DNA of 64,000 bases from Macquaria australasica (taxonomy: Eukaryota > Chordata > Actinopteri > Centrarchiformes > Percichthyidae). Below are positions 12,896 through 23,300 of this stretch, piece by piece. The position numbers and the translations under genes were made by a program. Location of the stretch: NCBI GenBank assembly GCA_005408345.1, contig SEMN01000018.1:218501-282500 (forward strand), given 5' to 3'. A model generated the notes under the pieces. The model saw only the letters and a program-made list of their open reading frames with translations, was not told the DNA's origin and ran no database searches. How positions within the stretch are numbered: the stretch's first letter is position 1; every line of letters starts with the position of its first letter.

Positions 12896-12984
12896 ACACA
12901 CACACACACACACACACACTCTCAGCTGTCTCTGAGTTATCTTGACACTGCTAAATGCCCCTGCAACACACAAACATACTTATA

Positions 12985-13015
<31 letters not shown>
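12896..13015. repeat. pair of (AC)n arrays
   Basis: Two AC runs (12896-12919 and 12985-13015) with about 65 bases between them, and a short GT run at 13123-13140 nearby. All are intronic. Confidence 0.93.
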
Positions 13016-13016
<1 letters not shown>

Positions 13017-14116
13017 AAATATGCACCCATATATGCATTCTTTATTTTAAATAAATGCAGAAGCATTTCCTCTTCTTTTTTGCAGAGTAGCCCTTTCTAC
13101 GCCACCCCTAAAATGGGTCCGGGTGTGTGTGTGTGTGTGTTACATCCCACTGACCTACACTTCCTGTTGTACTGTATACATGTTTGGTGCGACTCTATAG
13201 TCTGCATTATATGTACAGGTTATTTCAGGTTTGATTGACACTGAAAATGACTGAATCATGAATTTACTTAATTGGACATTTTAGGACAAACCAAACTGTG
13301 TTTCCCATGTTTGTTTCGTGGTATAACATTTTAGACATTTTTATATTTTACACATTTCTCAAAAGAGATACAATAGATTTTGGGTGCTTATTTCAGAGTC
13401 ACAAATTAAACATTTTCAGGTAACAGATTTTACAAAAAACAGCAGATTCAACTTGTGTCTTGAAACTGCCTCCGGGTTCATATTTAATATTTAATTAAAT
13501 ATTATATATATGTATTTCAAAAGCCTCGAATGTCATTCAAAAAACACAACATATCATCAATATGGCTTCTTTTTGAGGAGTTTCTGATTTTATTCTTGTC
13601 ATTTTAATAAATACTTTTTATCAGAGGAGTGTAATAAAATGTATTGGAGCTTGTTATGCAGCTATGTGGTTGGTAGATCTCTGGCGAACAGCAGATTCTT
13701 AAATTTAAAATGAACACCTGCTTAATAAAAGAATAGTGAATAAAGTATAATGTAAAAAAAATAACTTTATAACAACTGGTGTATATTGGCCCTCAGTGGC
13801 AGTAATGATCCAAGCAAACAGCCCTTATTTTACACACAGTATGACAAATAAAAGCATGCTACTTATCCTCCCTCCCCTTGAGCCCATTTAATTATATACA
13901 GTGTGACATCACAGTGAGCTACACACAGCTACATGTATGTTTAATTTTACTGCACTACACTCAGTTTAGTTGACCTACCACAGCAAGCCTCTGACTGTAA
14001 CTCTGCCAGAGTCCGTCAGTCATGCCCATGCAGGGGAGGAGCAGAGAGGGACCCATGCAGCAGGGAGGAGGGAGGCTTAAAGAAGGGCCAGAAAAGATAT
14101 CGACACATACACCTAC

Positions 14117-14201
14117 CCTGTAGTAGTCAGTGCTGTAGACGTCTCTGGACATGCCAAAGTCTCCAATCTTTACCAGCAGGTTCTCACCCACCAGGCAGTT
14201 C
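14117..14201 (-). CDS. ntrk2: TrkB receptor kinase, activation-loop exon
   Basis: An exon of 85 nt that enters one base short of a codon and ends in phase 0. It encodes NCLVGENLLVKIGDFGMSRD followed by VYSTDYYR. It supplies the Asn of HRDxxxxN, the Mg-binding DFG, and the triple-tyrosine activation loop YSTDYY, whose phosphorylation activates Trk kinases. The acceptor is tgttgtctaacag and the donor AGG|gtaggt. The first base completes the Arg codon begun by AG at the end of the preceding exon, giving the unbroken motif HRDLATRNCLVG. Confidence 0.97.
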
Positions 14202-14943
14202 CTGTTAGACAACAAACATAACCAGACACAAAATAAGTACAGAGCAACAGAAAGATGTTGTGGTGACTTTAAATAAAGACATTTTACATAGCTTGAGTTA
14301 CACTGTAGGGTGTTTAACATCTACCAAATATATTATTATATCTGACATAAATGTCAGTGGAGAAATTGCACTTTTATTTTATGGTTTCAAGGTAGCAGCA
14401 TGCCTCTCTCATTCTGGAGACATAAAATAAATGTAATTCAAGTATGTCTGAACATTTATAAACATCAAGTGTTTTTGTTATGTTGTTATTTCATTGCATG
14501 AGAATCATTCACTCACTGAAAAGCAATCAGTCAGTCACAGGCCAAAGATATCTGCTTTTTTACAGAATATCTACTCACGTTTTCTCTAATGGCTACTATC
14601 TTTTTTGACTCTTTCAGCAGCTGCCATATATTGGACTTTATACTAACATAGTCATCAAGCTGGCCACTATGAATGGGTCTGGTTTGTGCATTTATTACTG
14701 AATTTTTCAAGTGTAGTCTACTCTAACAACATACAGAAATCTCAAGGACGACCAAAGGAAACACGATTCATTCAACAGGTATTTCTATTTTATTACATTT
14801 GCAAAAATGTTCAGAAAAGTGTGTTTTCACTTTGTCATTATCTGACATTCCATAAAATGTAGAAGGGTCTGAGTTCCTGTATAATGTTCATTAAGGCCAC
14901 ACAAATAAGCACAGAGTGTAGTAAAATGCAGTAAGTGACTAAC
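14202..14943 (-). other. ntrk2 intron, 742 nt
   Basis: A GT-AG intron (donor CAG|gttagt, acceptor ctaacag) inside the catalytic loop codons. It is AT-rich sequence with no recognised repeat or exon. Confidence 0.88.
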
Positions 14944-15099
14944 CTGGTGGCCAGGTCGCGGTGCACAAAGTGCTGTGATGCCAGGTAGACCATGCCAGAT
15001 GCTATCTGCTGGGCGATGTGCAGCATCTGAGACTGGGTCAGCTCCACAGGTCTGGTGGTCTGGCCCTCTGCCATCAGAACTGCATCCGGACCGTGAGCC
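14944..15099 (-). CDS. ntrk2: TrkB receptor kinase, catalytic-loop exon
   Basis: An exon of 156 nt encoding AHGPDAVLMAEGQTTRPVEL and onward to ASGMVYLASQHFVHRDLAT. It covers the kinase insert region and the catalytic loop. HRDLATR contains the catalytic Asp and the Arg variant typical of receptor tyrosine kinases. The insert reads AEGQTTRPVEL, which by memory of the mammalian protein (AEGNPPTEL) is two residues longer. This is a normal site of variation. The acceptor is gttccctcacag and the donor CAG|gttagt. It follows a 239-nt intron whose donor is GC. Confidence 0.96.
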
Positions 15100-15338
15100 C
15101 TGTGAGGGAACAGGTGGAGATGTTATTGTTTGTTGGAGTCATGTTGTTTCCTGTCATTTGTGTTTCCTGTGCAGCCATGTGAAATACTACATCTGCCCCT
15201 CAAAGAGAGAGGATTTAGATGATCGAGCTGGATCTTTTCTGTCGATCCATCTGTTTTCATGACCACATTTTAGAGAAATGCAAATATAACCGCTGCCATT
15301 TCGGTGACATTTTTATGTAATAAAGAAAAGAGCCATGC
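15100..15338 (-). other. short ntrk2 intron with a GC donor (GC-AG intron)
   Basis: A 239-nt intron. The donor is CTCAG|gcatgg and the acceptor gttccctcacag. The family-conserved junction FLR-AHGPDA fixes the donor, because only a cut after CTCAG gives AGG GCT CAC in frame. The next GT on this strand lies 37 bases further in (at|gtcacc) and would insert HGSFLYYIK before the conserved AHGPDA. Confidence 0.85.
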
Positions 15339-15344
15339 CTGAGG
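15333..15344 (-). promoter_or_regulatory. non-canonical GC 5' splice site
   Basis: Exon end TCCTCAG followed by gcatgg on the minus strand. The exonic -3 to -1 bases CAG are optimal, which is usual for GC donors, but positions +4 to +6 (tgg) are poor. Such sites are typically weak and prone to regulated use. Confidence 0.8.
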
Positions 15345-15511
15345 AACTTGTTGAGGTCTCCATGTTTCATGTACTCAAACACCATGATGAGAGGGTCGCT
15401 CTCCACGCAGACTCCATAGAAAGTGACAATGTGTTCATGTTGAAGGTTGGTCAGCAGCTCAGCCTCACGGTGGAAATCCTTTCTGGCATTTTCACTGGCC
15501 TCTTTAAGTGT
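15339..15511 (-). CDS. ntrk2: TrkB receptor kinase, alpha-C helix and hinge exon
   Basis: An exon of 173 nt beginning in phase 0 with TLKEASENARKDFHREAELL and running through NLQHEHIVTFYGVCV and MVFEYMKHGDLNKFLR. It encodes the alpha-C helix with its conserved Glu (REAELL), the following beta strands, the gatekeeper and hinge (MVFEYMKHG), and the start of the D helix. Its length is not a multiple of three, so skipping would break the kinase frame. The splice context is unusual on both sides. The acceptor tgcgcag directly follows a 58-base TG run, and the donor is GC. A decayed partial copy lies at about 18243-18317. Confidence 0.97.
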
Positions 15512-15513
15512 CT

Positions 15514-15516
<3 letters not shown>

Positions 15517-15574
<58 letters not shown>
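15517..15574. repeat. (CA)n microsatellite forming the acceptor tract of a kinase exon
   Basis: Twenty-nine CA units on the plus strand, so (TG)29 in the transcript. The run ends 5 bases upstream of the acceptor of the 15339-15511 exon. The usual polypyrimidine tract is replaced by TG dinucleotides ending in tgtgcgcag. Confidence 0.97.
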
Positions 15575-15575
<1 letters not shown>

Positions 15576-16714
15576 GTGACATTTTAATAAACTGACAAAT
15601 GAAAAACTCACACATTATGCCACGTACACTATTGCCAATTAGTCATTTTCACAGTGCACCCAGTCTGCTGCAATTTATTTGGCTGATGTCCACTAAAAAA
15701 AAAAAAATGTAAGTGTCTTGCCTTGTAAAAGTGAGTTACAGCAACTCAGCACACACAGTGTGAAATTTCTGGCACCGAGCAAGCAAGGACTGATACAATG
15801 GCAGAGCAGGAAAAAAAGTGGAGACATTTTATATTAATGTAAGCCATTACAAAGCACAACACTGTTTACATTCATTATATTCCCTGGTTCCTTTTTGTTT
15901 GCCTCCCTTCCATGAATCAGGAAACCTGTCAGGAAGGTTGTGTAACACAAGCATCTGTGACAGACAGAAAAAGAGTGTGTGAAAGACAGAGATAGAGAGA
16001 GAGAGAGAGTTGCAGGAAATGAAAGTGATACGGGGTCTTTATTCATTTCACATCATAAGAAGAAAAATATAGAAAATTCCTCTTGTCCTACATGAATAAT
16101 TGATTGTCTTCCAACAGTATAAGACATGGATATACATTCACTTTCCACCTTGTGTGTGTGTTTGTTTGTTTGTCTGTCTGGGTACCAACATCGCAGATAG
16201 AAGCTCCTATTACAAATAAAGGTTTAAAGGACAAAGAGAAGTCACTAAGAAAGCTCAGGAAGGAGGAAATGACCCGCGACCTTTTCAGCTAGAACGCTGA
16301 GATACCAGAAAATGAGCTGGACTCTAACTCCACCCACCCACATTTGACCAATCATGAATCATGAAACAGAGGCTTTGTCATGTACATTACAGGCTGTAAT
16401 GTGATACTACATGATGATTATATGGTGGGTTATTACAGTATGGATACTGTATGAAAGCCTACGCTCCAATCTCAGCTTGAAATGTGATATCGGATGTGTA
16501 TGGGAAATCTGGGGTGGCTGACTGGGTTGACTTTCCTCTGAAGAGTTGCTCACATGCTGAGAGTGATAGCGTGTCTTAGTTAGACCTTTCAGTTTCACTT
16601 TCTGTGGCTAAATGTGTTGTTTGGTTTCTTAAAAAGTAAGAGAAACCCCTTGTTCCAGAGGATGTGTGTGAAAATGATTATAAAAACACAGATACTTTAT
16701 AAAGGGTTCGGAAA

Positions 16715-17130
16715 TTGTAATTAATGGTTAATACTGTAAATAATTTACTGATGATGTATAGGTTAGTTAAAACCCATTAAAAAGAACAACTTTTGGGTTG
16801 CCAGGTTGTGAAAAATGCCTTATACAAGGTGACCCCCTTCAATTTTGTAACAGTGCAGTTACAAATGTTGGTAATCCATTTTCATTTCTAAGAAGCCAGC
16901 GAATCTGTAGTTATAAATGTTCATAAGTCATTAACAAAGTTCTTTGCACAGTAGATCAATTAGAGGGGTCTTCTTGATGAACTGAAAAGCTAAAAAGACA
17001 AAACAAGTGTTGTACCGGAGGAGGTTAAACACCAGCCACAACCTGGCAACCCAGACTTTGTTCTTAAAATGGGTTATAACTTATCTGTAAAGCATTAGTA
17101 AATGATCTATTAACTATTAACACACACATT
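16715..17130. mobile_element. foldback (long inverted repeat) element, MITE-like
   Basis: Left arm about 16715-16810 and right arm about 17037-17130 are reverse complements with small gaps. The best part pairs gggttgccaggttgtg (left) with cacaacctggcaaccc (right), next to an aacccatt / aatgggtt pairing. The spacer is roughly 225 bases with no open frame. The structure fits a non-autonomous DNA element or a foldback repeat. No target-site duplication was confirmed and the family is not assigned. Confidence 0.7.
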
Positions 17131-18242
17131 TGACTGATGAAGCCTAAATACAATGTATCCACAGCACATACTGTACATGTACTGCATGTAACTTACACTG
17201 TGCGCTCCTGGTAAAAGGAAATCTGGGATACAACATTTGATTAAAGAAAAAAAAAACTTTCTTTCTTTCCTGGCAAACACGTGCGCTGCACCACTTGGCT
17301 CAATCAGCTAACTGAACTGTTCAACGTATCAAATGACCACTGCAACAAATGTTCATCACTGTATAGAGCAAATCGTATTAATGTTGAATTCAGGAAAGTT
17401 ACAACAGAGCCTGTGAGAGCAGAAACAACTACGTATGAACTATCACGCTCTGAGTCTCTGAACTCAATGCTGCATTAATTCCCAGGCTAAAAGCCATAAT
17501 ATTGCACTGTTAGTCATCCAGGCTGCGCACATTCAGGTCCCTGGACAAATAAAAAGCAATCAACAACCTCTAGCTTGGGAATGTAGTGACTCACATTTAC
17601 ATGTGTAAAGGCAACATATTGAAAGTGCTAGGTGTTCATGATTGATGGCATGCAGGAAGTGAAGTGTGAGTGTGTATGTACGTATAGGCTCATGTATATT
17701 TCTATGTGTATCTGCATGTGTTAAACTGTGCCTGTGATCGATGGCACCTCAGTGTATACAGTAACACACAGTAACAGTAAAGCTTGCTCCTGTATTATGG
17801 CTGACTGGCTGATTGATAGCCAGCTCTAAAACCAGGACCATTGACAGAGTGCAACATAAGTTCAGTATATGTACATGAGGAACAATGTACTCATGAGGGG
17901 AGGGGGGTTATTTAAAGGCAAATCTTGAAGCTGCTGCATGTACATTAATATATTTCCATCAAAATGTTGCTCAAATTTAAAGCGAACTTCCAGAAAGTCA
18001 GAAAAAGAAAATGCAAATGCAGTGTGCAATAAGCTTTAATAATCAAAATGCCAATATCAGTTTTATAGAACTGGTATATCATGGCATTTCAGTTTCCTGT
18101 CTACTATAATATGGCATTTACATTACTTTAATTAATTTGTGTCCTCAGTTCACGCTGTCTAGAACAATGGGCATCAACAAAAGTGTGGTGCGGAGACCGC
18201 ATCGCCAAAACTTAAAGGGTCAGCACACCCAAATCACAGAAA

Positions 18243-18317
18243 GAAGAGAAAGAAGAGAGCCATGTCTGAGGACCTTGGTTGACTTCTCCGTGTTTCATGT
18301 GCTCAAACACCAAAATG
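18243..18317 (-). pseudogene. relic of the 15339-15511 kinase exon 3' end
   Basis: On the minus strand this reads VFEHMKHGEVNQ, where the true exon reads VFEYMKHGDLNK, and then goes out of frame through a one-base insertion. Similarity continues about 20 bases past the exon boundary into what is intron in the real copy (catggctct... followed by ctttc). It is therefore a genomic duplication and not a retrocopy. By eye there are about nine mismatches over the best 63 bases. The upstream half of the exon is missing. Confidence 0.8.
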
Positions 18318-20139
18318 TAAGTTTTGAAAAATCTGAATCTGAGATTTTTGCTTCCATTTCAATACAGCAACATCTCCTTCCAGTATGAGTTATCCTGGGT
18401 TATCCAGAGAACGGAGTCCCTTTTAGTTTTGTTTTGTAATGTTTTGTAAGGAGAAGCAAAGGCAATGTCATCATGCATTTGAAGAATCTGTTTTCCCACC
18501 AGCTTTCATCACATCTTCTCTTTGTTGATGCAGCAACAAGGAGGAGGAAAAGACAACTGGAGAGAAATGGTGAGTCACGCCAGTTTACAAAAAGATGAGG
18601 ACGAAGAGAGCAAGAAGAGTGTAGCTACTTTAAGCAGGTACATTAGCTAATTGAAAAAAAAAATCTAAAGAACTGAGAGAGTTAAATCAATGAAGTGACT
18701 CTAATGATTCATCTACATCACGTCAACATGTAACCACGCCCATGGCAGTTGGATAAAAACAATTTATTTTTTAAAATTTATTTTTAGTGCAAGTTGAGTG
18801 GTGATTATATAATGTTTTACCGGATATGACATGCAGTCAGCAAAACATAGCATCTTGTTCTACAACCAAGAACTCTGCTTCCTGGGATTTTCAGGTGCAT
18901 ATTTTACAGAGTGCTCAGACTGAGCTGAAGCTAAGCTGGCAGCAAACATCAGCGGGCCAGCAAGCGCTTTAGAGCTAAGCTGGAAGGAGACGGGAGGTGT
19001 AGAATGAGAAAAGGAGGTGGAGGATTTGAGGAGAGGAAAGCAGTGGGATGAAGAACTGCCGAAGAGAGAGAAAAAAGTACTGCAGGTGAGAGTTAGAGGT
19101 GAGGAAGACAGAGGATGTGGAGGGGCTAAAGGAGGACAGAAGGAGAGGGGGGTCTCTCACAGGTCATGTATTGTTAATGAGAAGTTCTTCACCAATCAGA
19201 TCCTGTTTCACCGCAGACCAGGAGAGAAAGCATCCTTGATGGAGAGATGGATGTGACGGGAGGATGCTCTCTGGGAAACCATTCAATTTGACCCCGGAAG
19301 TCAGCGGTTTGAGTGTAATTCCACCTTTTCGCTTAAAGAGAAACTCTTGAAAGCAACGACTTTCTAACAATAGCAGAGGAAATGGAGGTGGGGAGATGGT
19401 GAACATGGAGTCTAAATACTGTGCAGACGCAATATGAAGAATTTCATTTCAAAACGCCATGTATCCATTTCAGGAACACAAGATTATCCGTTGTAAACTG
19501 TTCAATATTTCAAATGTATTTCAGGCATCAGATCTCATTGCAAAATATAGCAGAGAAAGCAATAACTTCGCCTTCGATAATGACATTATGGGCTTTATTT
19601 TGGTGCCACCAATCACTCTGTAGGAGCAGGGGTTTTCAAAATATCTCATTTTGAAAGATGATATTTTATTTGTTTTTACAAAGACAATCTATCCTTCTAT
19701 ATGTCTGGTCTAGTTTGTGTTTTGTTCAATTAAGTGATTGACACGAGTGGTCACACATGTTTTGTTCTTCAATCCCCCACATCACTTACACTGTATAATC
19801 TCACATTTTAAGGACAATAGGGCAATAGAAAATAGACTATTAAAACATATTCTGCATGTCTGAGACTCGCTTTCTTGTTATAATGTGGAAAACATATTTA
19901 CGAAATTCTATAAAGTCTTCTTAATAGCTATACAAATTCTGTGTCAAGCCTGGGTTCAAATGATTGAATAGAATATCTTATATGAATTCTAACTTTAATG
20001 TACATTTTCACTGGGCCTTAAACATTTGAACAGTAGAAAGTTACACAAAATGTTTTCTCTGCTTTTGAAATGTGTTTCTCAGGAGCTTGCAATAAAAAAA
20101 CAAAAAAATGAAAAAATGAAAATAAGACCATCAGATTAC

Positions 20140-20270
20140 CTTGACAGCCACCAGTATCTTCTCCTGGTCAGGTGAGAGGTTGTAACACTCAGCCAGGAAG
20201 ACTTTTCCGAAGGCTCCCTCTCCCAGCTCTCTCTTCAGCACAATGTTGTGTCTCTTAATGTGCTGGACGA
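20140..20270 (-). CDS. ntrk2: TrkB receptor kinase, glycine-loop and catalytic-lysine exon
   Basis: An exon of 131 nt that enters two bases into a codon (phase 1) and ends in phase 0. It encodes VQHIKRHNIVLKRELGEGAF followed by GKVFLAECYNLSPDQEKILVAVK. This is the start of the kinase N-lobe: the ATP-binding glycine loop GEGAFGKV and the catalytic lysine in VAVK, with the alpha-C Glu on the next exon. The acceptor is ctgtcttttcaacag and the donor AAG|gtaatc. The T left by the previous exon plus TC gives Phe, so the junction reads KTDTFVQHIKR as in TrkB. Confidence 0.97.
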
Positions 20271-21113
20271 CTGTTGAAAAGACAGAGGAGAAGAAATCCA
20301 CTTTAATCGCGGCCATCTTGGTTCAGAAACACTACGTACGTTAGTTCGCATGAGGTCACAAACAAACGAGATGCATGATATTGTGACATTACGTCAAATA
20401 AACTGTACATAATTTTCATGAATCATCACTTCATTTCATGTGTGGTTTATTTGCCTGTCTGTCTGTGTGATTTTACCAAAGCAAGACGAAACTATTAGAA
20501 CATGTTATCTTGTAGATTTATCTTCTTTTTGAACAAAGATATAGCTGCAGGGTGTGTTAACTATATCAAGGATTTACTGGCTCTTTTTCTACAGTGGAAA
20601 AGATGTTAAATGTATGGGATTTTATAATTTTTCGAAACATTTCTCTGTCACTCTCTGTCCACATACACATACAGCCCTCTTCTTGGGGGCATATTTCCCC
20701 CTCTGCCAATTTTATGAGAATCATTACAGTATTTAATAGTGTATGTTTGAGGATATTTTTTCTGTTATGTTATCATTTAAACATCATATGAATGCTTCAG
20801 TAAATAAACAAATTCACTGTTTTGTCGTACAGTAATTTGATCCAGTTTTTCCCGTTGTGTAAATATAAAAAAAGCATCTCTCTATCTGTATCTGTTAAGT
20901 AACTCGTGACTCCATGCCAGCTGATTGTTGAAAATTTGGCATCTAAACCGCGGTGATGAGACGAGGTTTTATTCTACAGAATGATTAAAAGTGTGCTGCC
21001 CTTACAATAACCTAGCTAAGCCCTGTCTTTTTGACTGTGGGCCAGATGTGCAACCGTCTGCATGCAAGGAAACACGTATTATCCTAAATTGCATGCGCTT
21101 GGATACTTCTTGA

Positions 21114-21118
21114 ACACA

Positions 21119-21196
<78 letters not shown>

Positions 21197-21353
21197 ACCA
21201 AGAGCTGAGATTTATCTGTGATGTGATTAAGAGGCGCATTTGAAGAAAAGCTGTCCACTCAGAATATCACATTAAAGCCCAGCTAGACTCTCAGCAGCTG
21301 CATCGATCTACACTGTGAGCTACCGAGGTCCACCATAACCCAATATTGTACAG

Positions 21354-21423
<70 letters not shown>

Positions 21424-21508
21424 AAACACTGCTGGTCTACATCAGATATTCAAAAGCATCTAAATCTGAGTGTAAGATTGTGGTGAAGGAGAACACACCC
21501 ACCATGCA

Positions 21509-21551
<43 letters not shown>
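21114..21551. repeat. microsatellite cluster: (CA)n(GA)n, (GA)n, (GT)n
   Basis: CA 21114-21135 runs directly into GA 21135-21193. A second pure GA array lies at 21357-21420 and a GT array at 21512-21551. The two GA arrays are separated by about 160 bases of unique sequence. On the transcribed strand they are TC runs, that is, long polypyrimidine tracts inside the intron. Confidence 0.95.
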
Positions 21552-21555
<4 letters not shown>

Positions 21556-22734
21556 CATCTGCATGTGTGCCTCTGTACATAGCCGTGGGAAGTAGTGCCG
21601 CACCCCCACCCCCAAGTGGCTGAAGTATGCTGTATTTTCACATTTAGTTTTATTTTATTTTATTTTGAGCAGTGGTAAATACTGTTGAAAAGATTTTTTG
21701 GGGGTAAAATAATCAGCCTAAAAAAAGTCTCCACTGCTTCTGTAGTTTCTGCACGTCAATCCTGTATAGCACATCAACCCCTTCTCCTAGAAATGATGTC
21801 TACATAGGCCTACTACTAATTTGTTGTGCTAAATATGTTTTAGGAAAAATAATAATTATGTTCCATGGTATCATCTTTTCGAGTAAAGCAAATGCAACAG
21901 GTTTTTTTTTTTTCATAGTAGATGGATGGAAGATTTGGCAAATTTAGGCTACATTCATTGAAACGTTTCCTCATTATGTTGATAAAAAAAAACATAATTC
22001 GAGTGACATGTTTCTTTTTGCTGTTGCACATGAGCACTATACAAACATAATGTTTAAAGGAGGAAGGGTTGAGTATGTGGAGGTGTCACTGTGGCTAAAA
22101 GTCAGTGTTTATATCTATTATCTGTTCCTCATGACATGATTGTCTTCAGTTCAAAAACAACAGCAGCAGGTCACAGATCTCAATGCACCCACAATTCCCC
22201 ATGCAACAGCAGCAGCATCAGCAGCACACAATAAACCCACATCCCCACAAGACAGCTACCCACCATTTAACCAGCTAATAACCTCACCGCACCATTTCCT
22301 ACTGTGGTTGTGTAATGAGCGTTCACCCATGAAAACGCCTTGCACCACTTCTCCTTAATTAACACCCTCAAAAAGCAAATAAATGGATGTGAGCAGACCT
22401 ACGCTTCCCCTATTGCTTTTTTTTTTTTTTGTCTTTGGCAGGAAGATTTGGTGTTGTTTTCACAGCCTTTCCTGCTGTCTCTTAAAATTTGTCTTTATTG
22501 TTAGATTTATAAAGTGTCATTCCAGCTAATTTTGCATTCATATATTCAAGAATTTTCCATAATTGCTGCACATAGCAATCAAGAACTTTCAAAATTAAGT
22601 TATTTTATTTTGTATGGCCCTATATCGCTTATGAATTCTGCTTTCCAGCTGTCTGCCTTTGCCAATTTTACACTCCTTCTTCCACCCTGCTTTCATTATT
22701 AAACTGTATCTCTGTGCAGTGCTACACATCACCC

Positions 22735-23300
22735 CTCTTCTCCTCAATCAGTATCCTTAATTAAGATCTACAGAAATATTATTCCCCATTTACCAAACTT
22801 TACACTCTTATTCTCTGATGTTTTTCTTAATTAGTACCCGTTTTCCTCGCTTATCGCATTCGCTCATTTTCCCTCATTTAGCATCGCTCCATCCAGTCTC
22901 ATTATCTTACTCTCACTTTCCTTATTTAGCATCCCTCTGTTCCATCTTTTATGTCTCCCTATTGCCATTCCCCTCAGCTGCTAAACCTATCACTTTTTAA
23001 TCAACATCCTCTAAACATTAACATCCAGGCACATGTTCTTCTCCCATTCTGTTGCTCCATCCGTCTTTTTCCATCACTTGTTTATGACAGCGCTTACAAC
23101 ATTAACATCAAGAGGAATAATATTTCCCATCAACCACCTCCTCTCCCGGCTTTTTCCATCTGTCCCTTTCCTCCATCCTCCGATCTCTCTGCGTCTCCCT
23201 ATAGAGCCACCTCTCACACCTATCCTCCTTAATCAGCATCTTATAAACAACCAAAGAAATGAATGTCTCGGGACATAATTATTCCCCATTTGCCATCTGC
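22735..23300 (+). repeat. degenerate minisatellite-like, pyrimidine-rich tract
   Basis: Variants of a loose unit recur: cttaattaagatct, ttaattagtaccc, catttagcatcgctcc, atttagcatccctc, tttttaatcaacatcct and cttaatcagcatctta. These alternate with att(a)ttccccattt(g/a)cca segments near 22777 and 23277. The two best-matching ends suggest an old tandem expansion. Open frames through it are low-complexity Ser/Pro/His and are not genes. Confidence 0.5.

Larger units (their letters stand above)
6212..14116 (-). other. ntrk2 intron, 7.9 kb
   Basis: A GT-AG intron between the activation-loop exon and the C-lobe exon, with donor AGG|gtaggt. It holds several CA/GT arrays (9077-9091, 11289-11349, 11442-11471, 12896-12919, 12985-13015, 13123-13140). 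There are pyrimidine-rich tracts on the plus strand at about 8620-8790 and 11500-11960, a purine run near 12080-12112 and AT-rich palindromic sequence near 13485-13510. Open frames of 100-170 codons on the plus strand (for example 8330-8845 and 11653-12084) lie in low-complexity pyrimidine sequence and have no domain signature. Confidence 0.85.
15512..20139 (-). other. ntrk2 intron, 4.6 kb, between the glycine-loop and alpha-C exons
   Basis: A GT-AG intron with donor AAG|gtaatc. Besides the TG tract at its 3' end, it holds a foldback element with long inverted arms (about 16715-17130), a frameshifted partial copy of the next exon (18243-18317), and otherwise AT-rich sequence. The 60-80 codon open frames here do not resemble known proteins apart from the relic. 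Confidence 0.85.

Noticed and set aside
13961..14116. Extension of the activation-loop exon frame past its donor
   Set aside because: The donor AGG|gtaggt is strong and the next exon starts VGGHTM in phase; the extension is intron.
15257..15338. In-frame extension of the 15339-15511 exon (HGSFLYYIKMSPKWQRLY)
   Set aside because: It is read-through into the GC-AG intron. The conserved FLR-AHGPDA junction requires splicing at the GC donor.
18137..18388. 83-codon plus-strand frame
   Set aside because: It is the antisense of the decayed kinase-exon copy plus flanks; the meaningful strand is minus.
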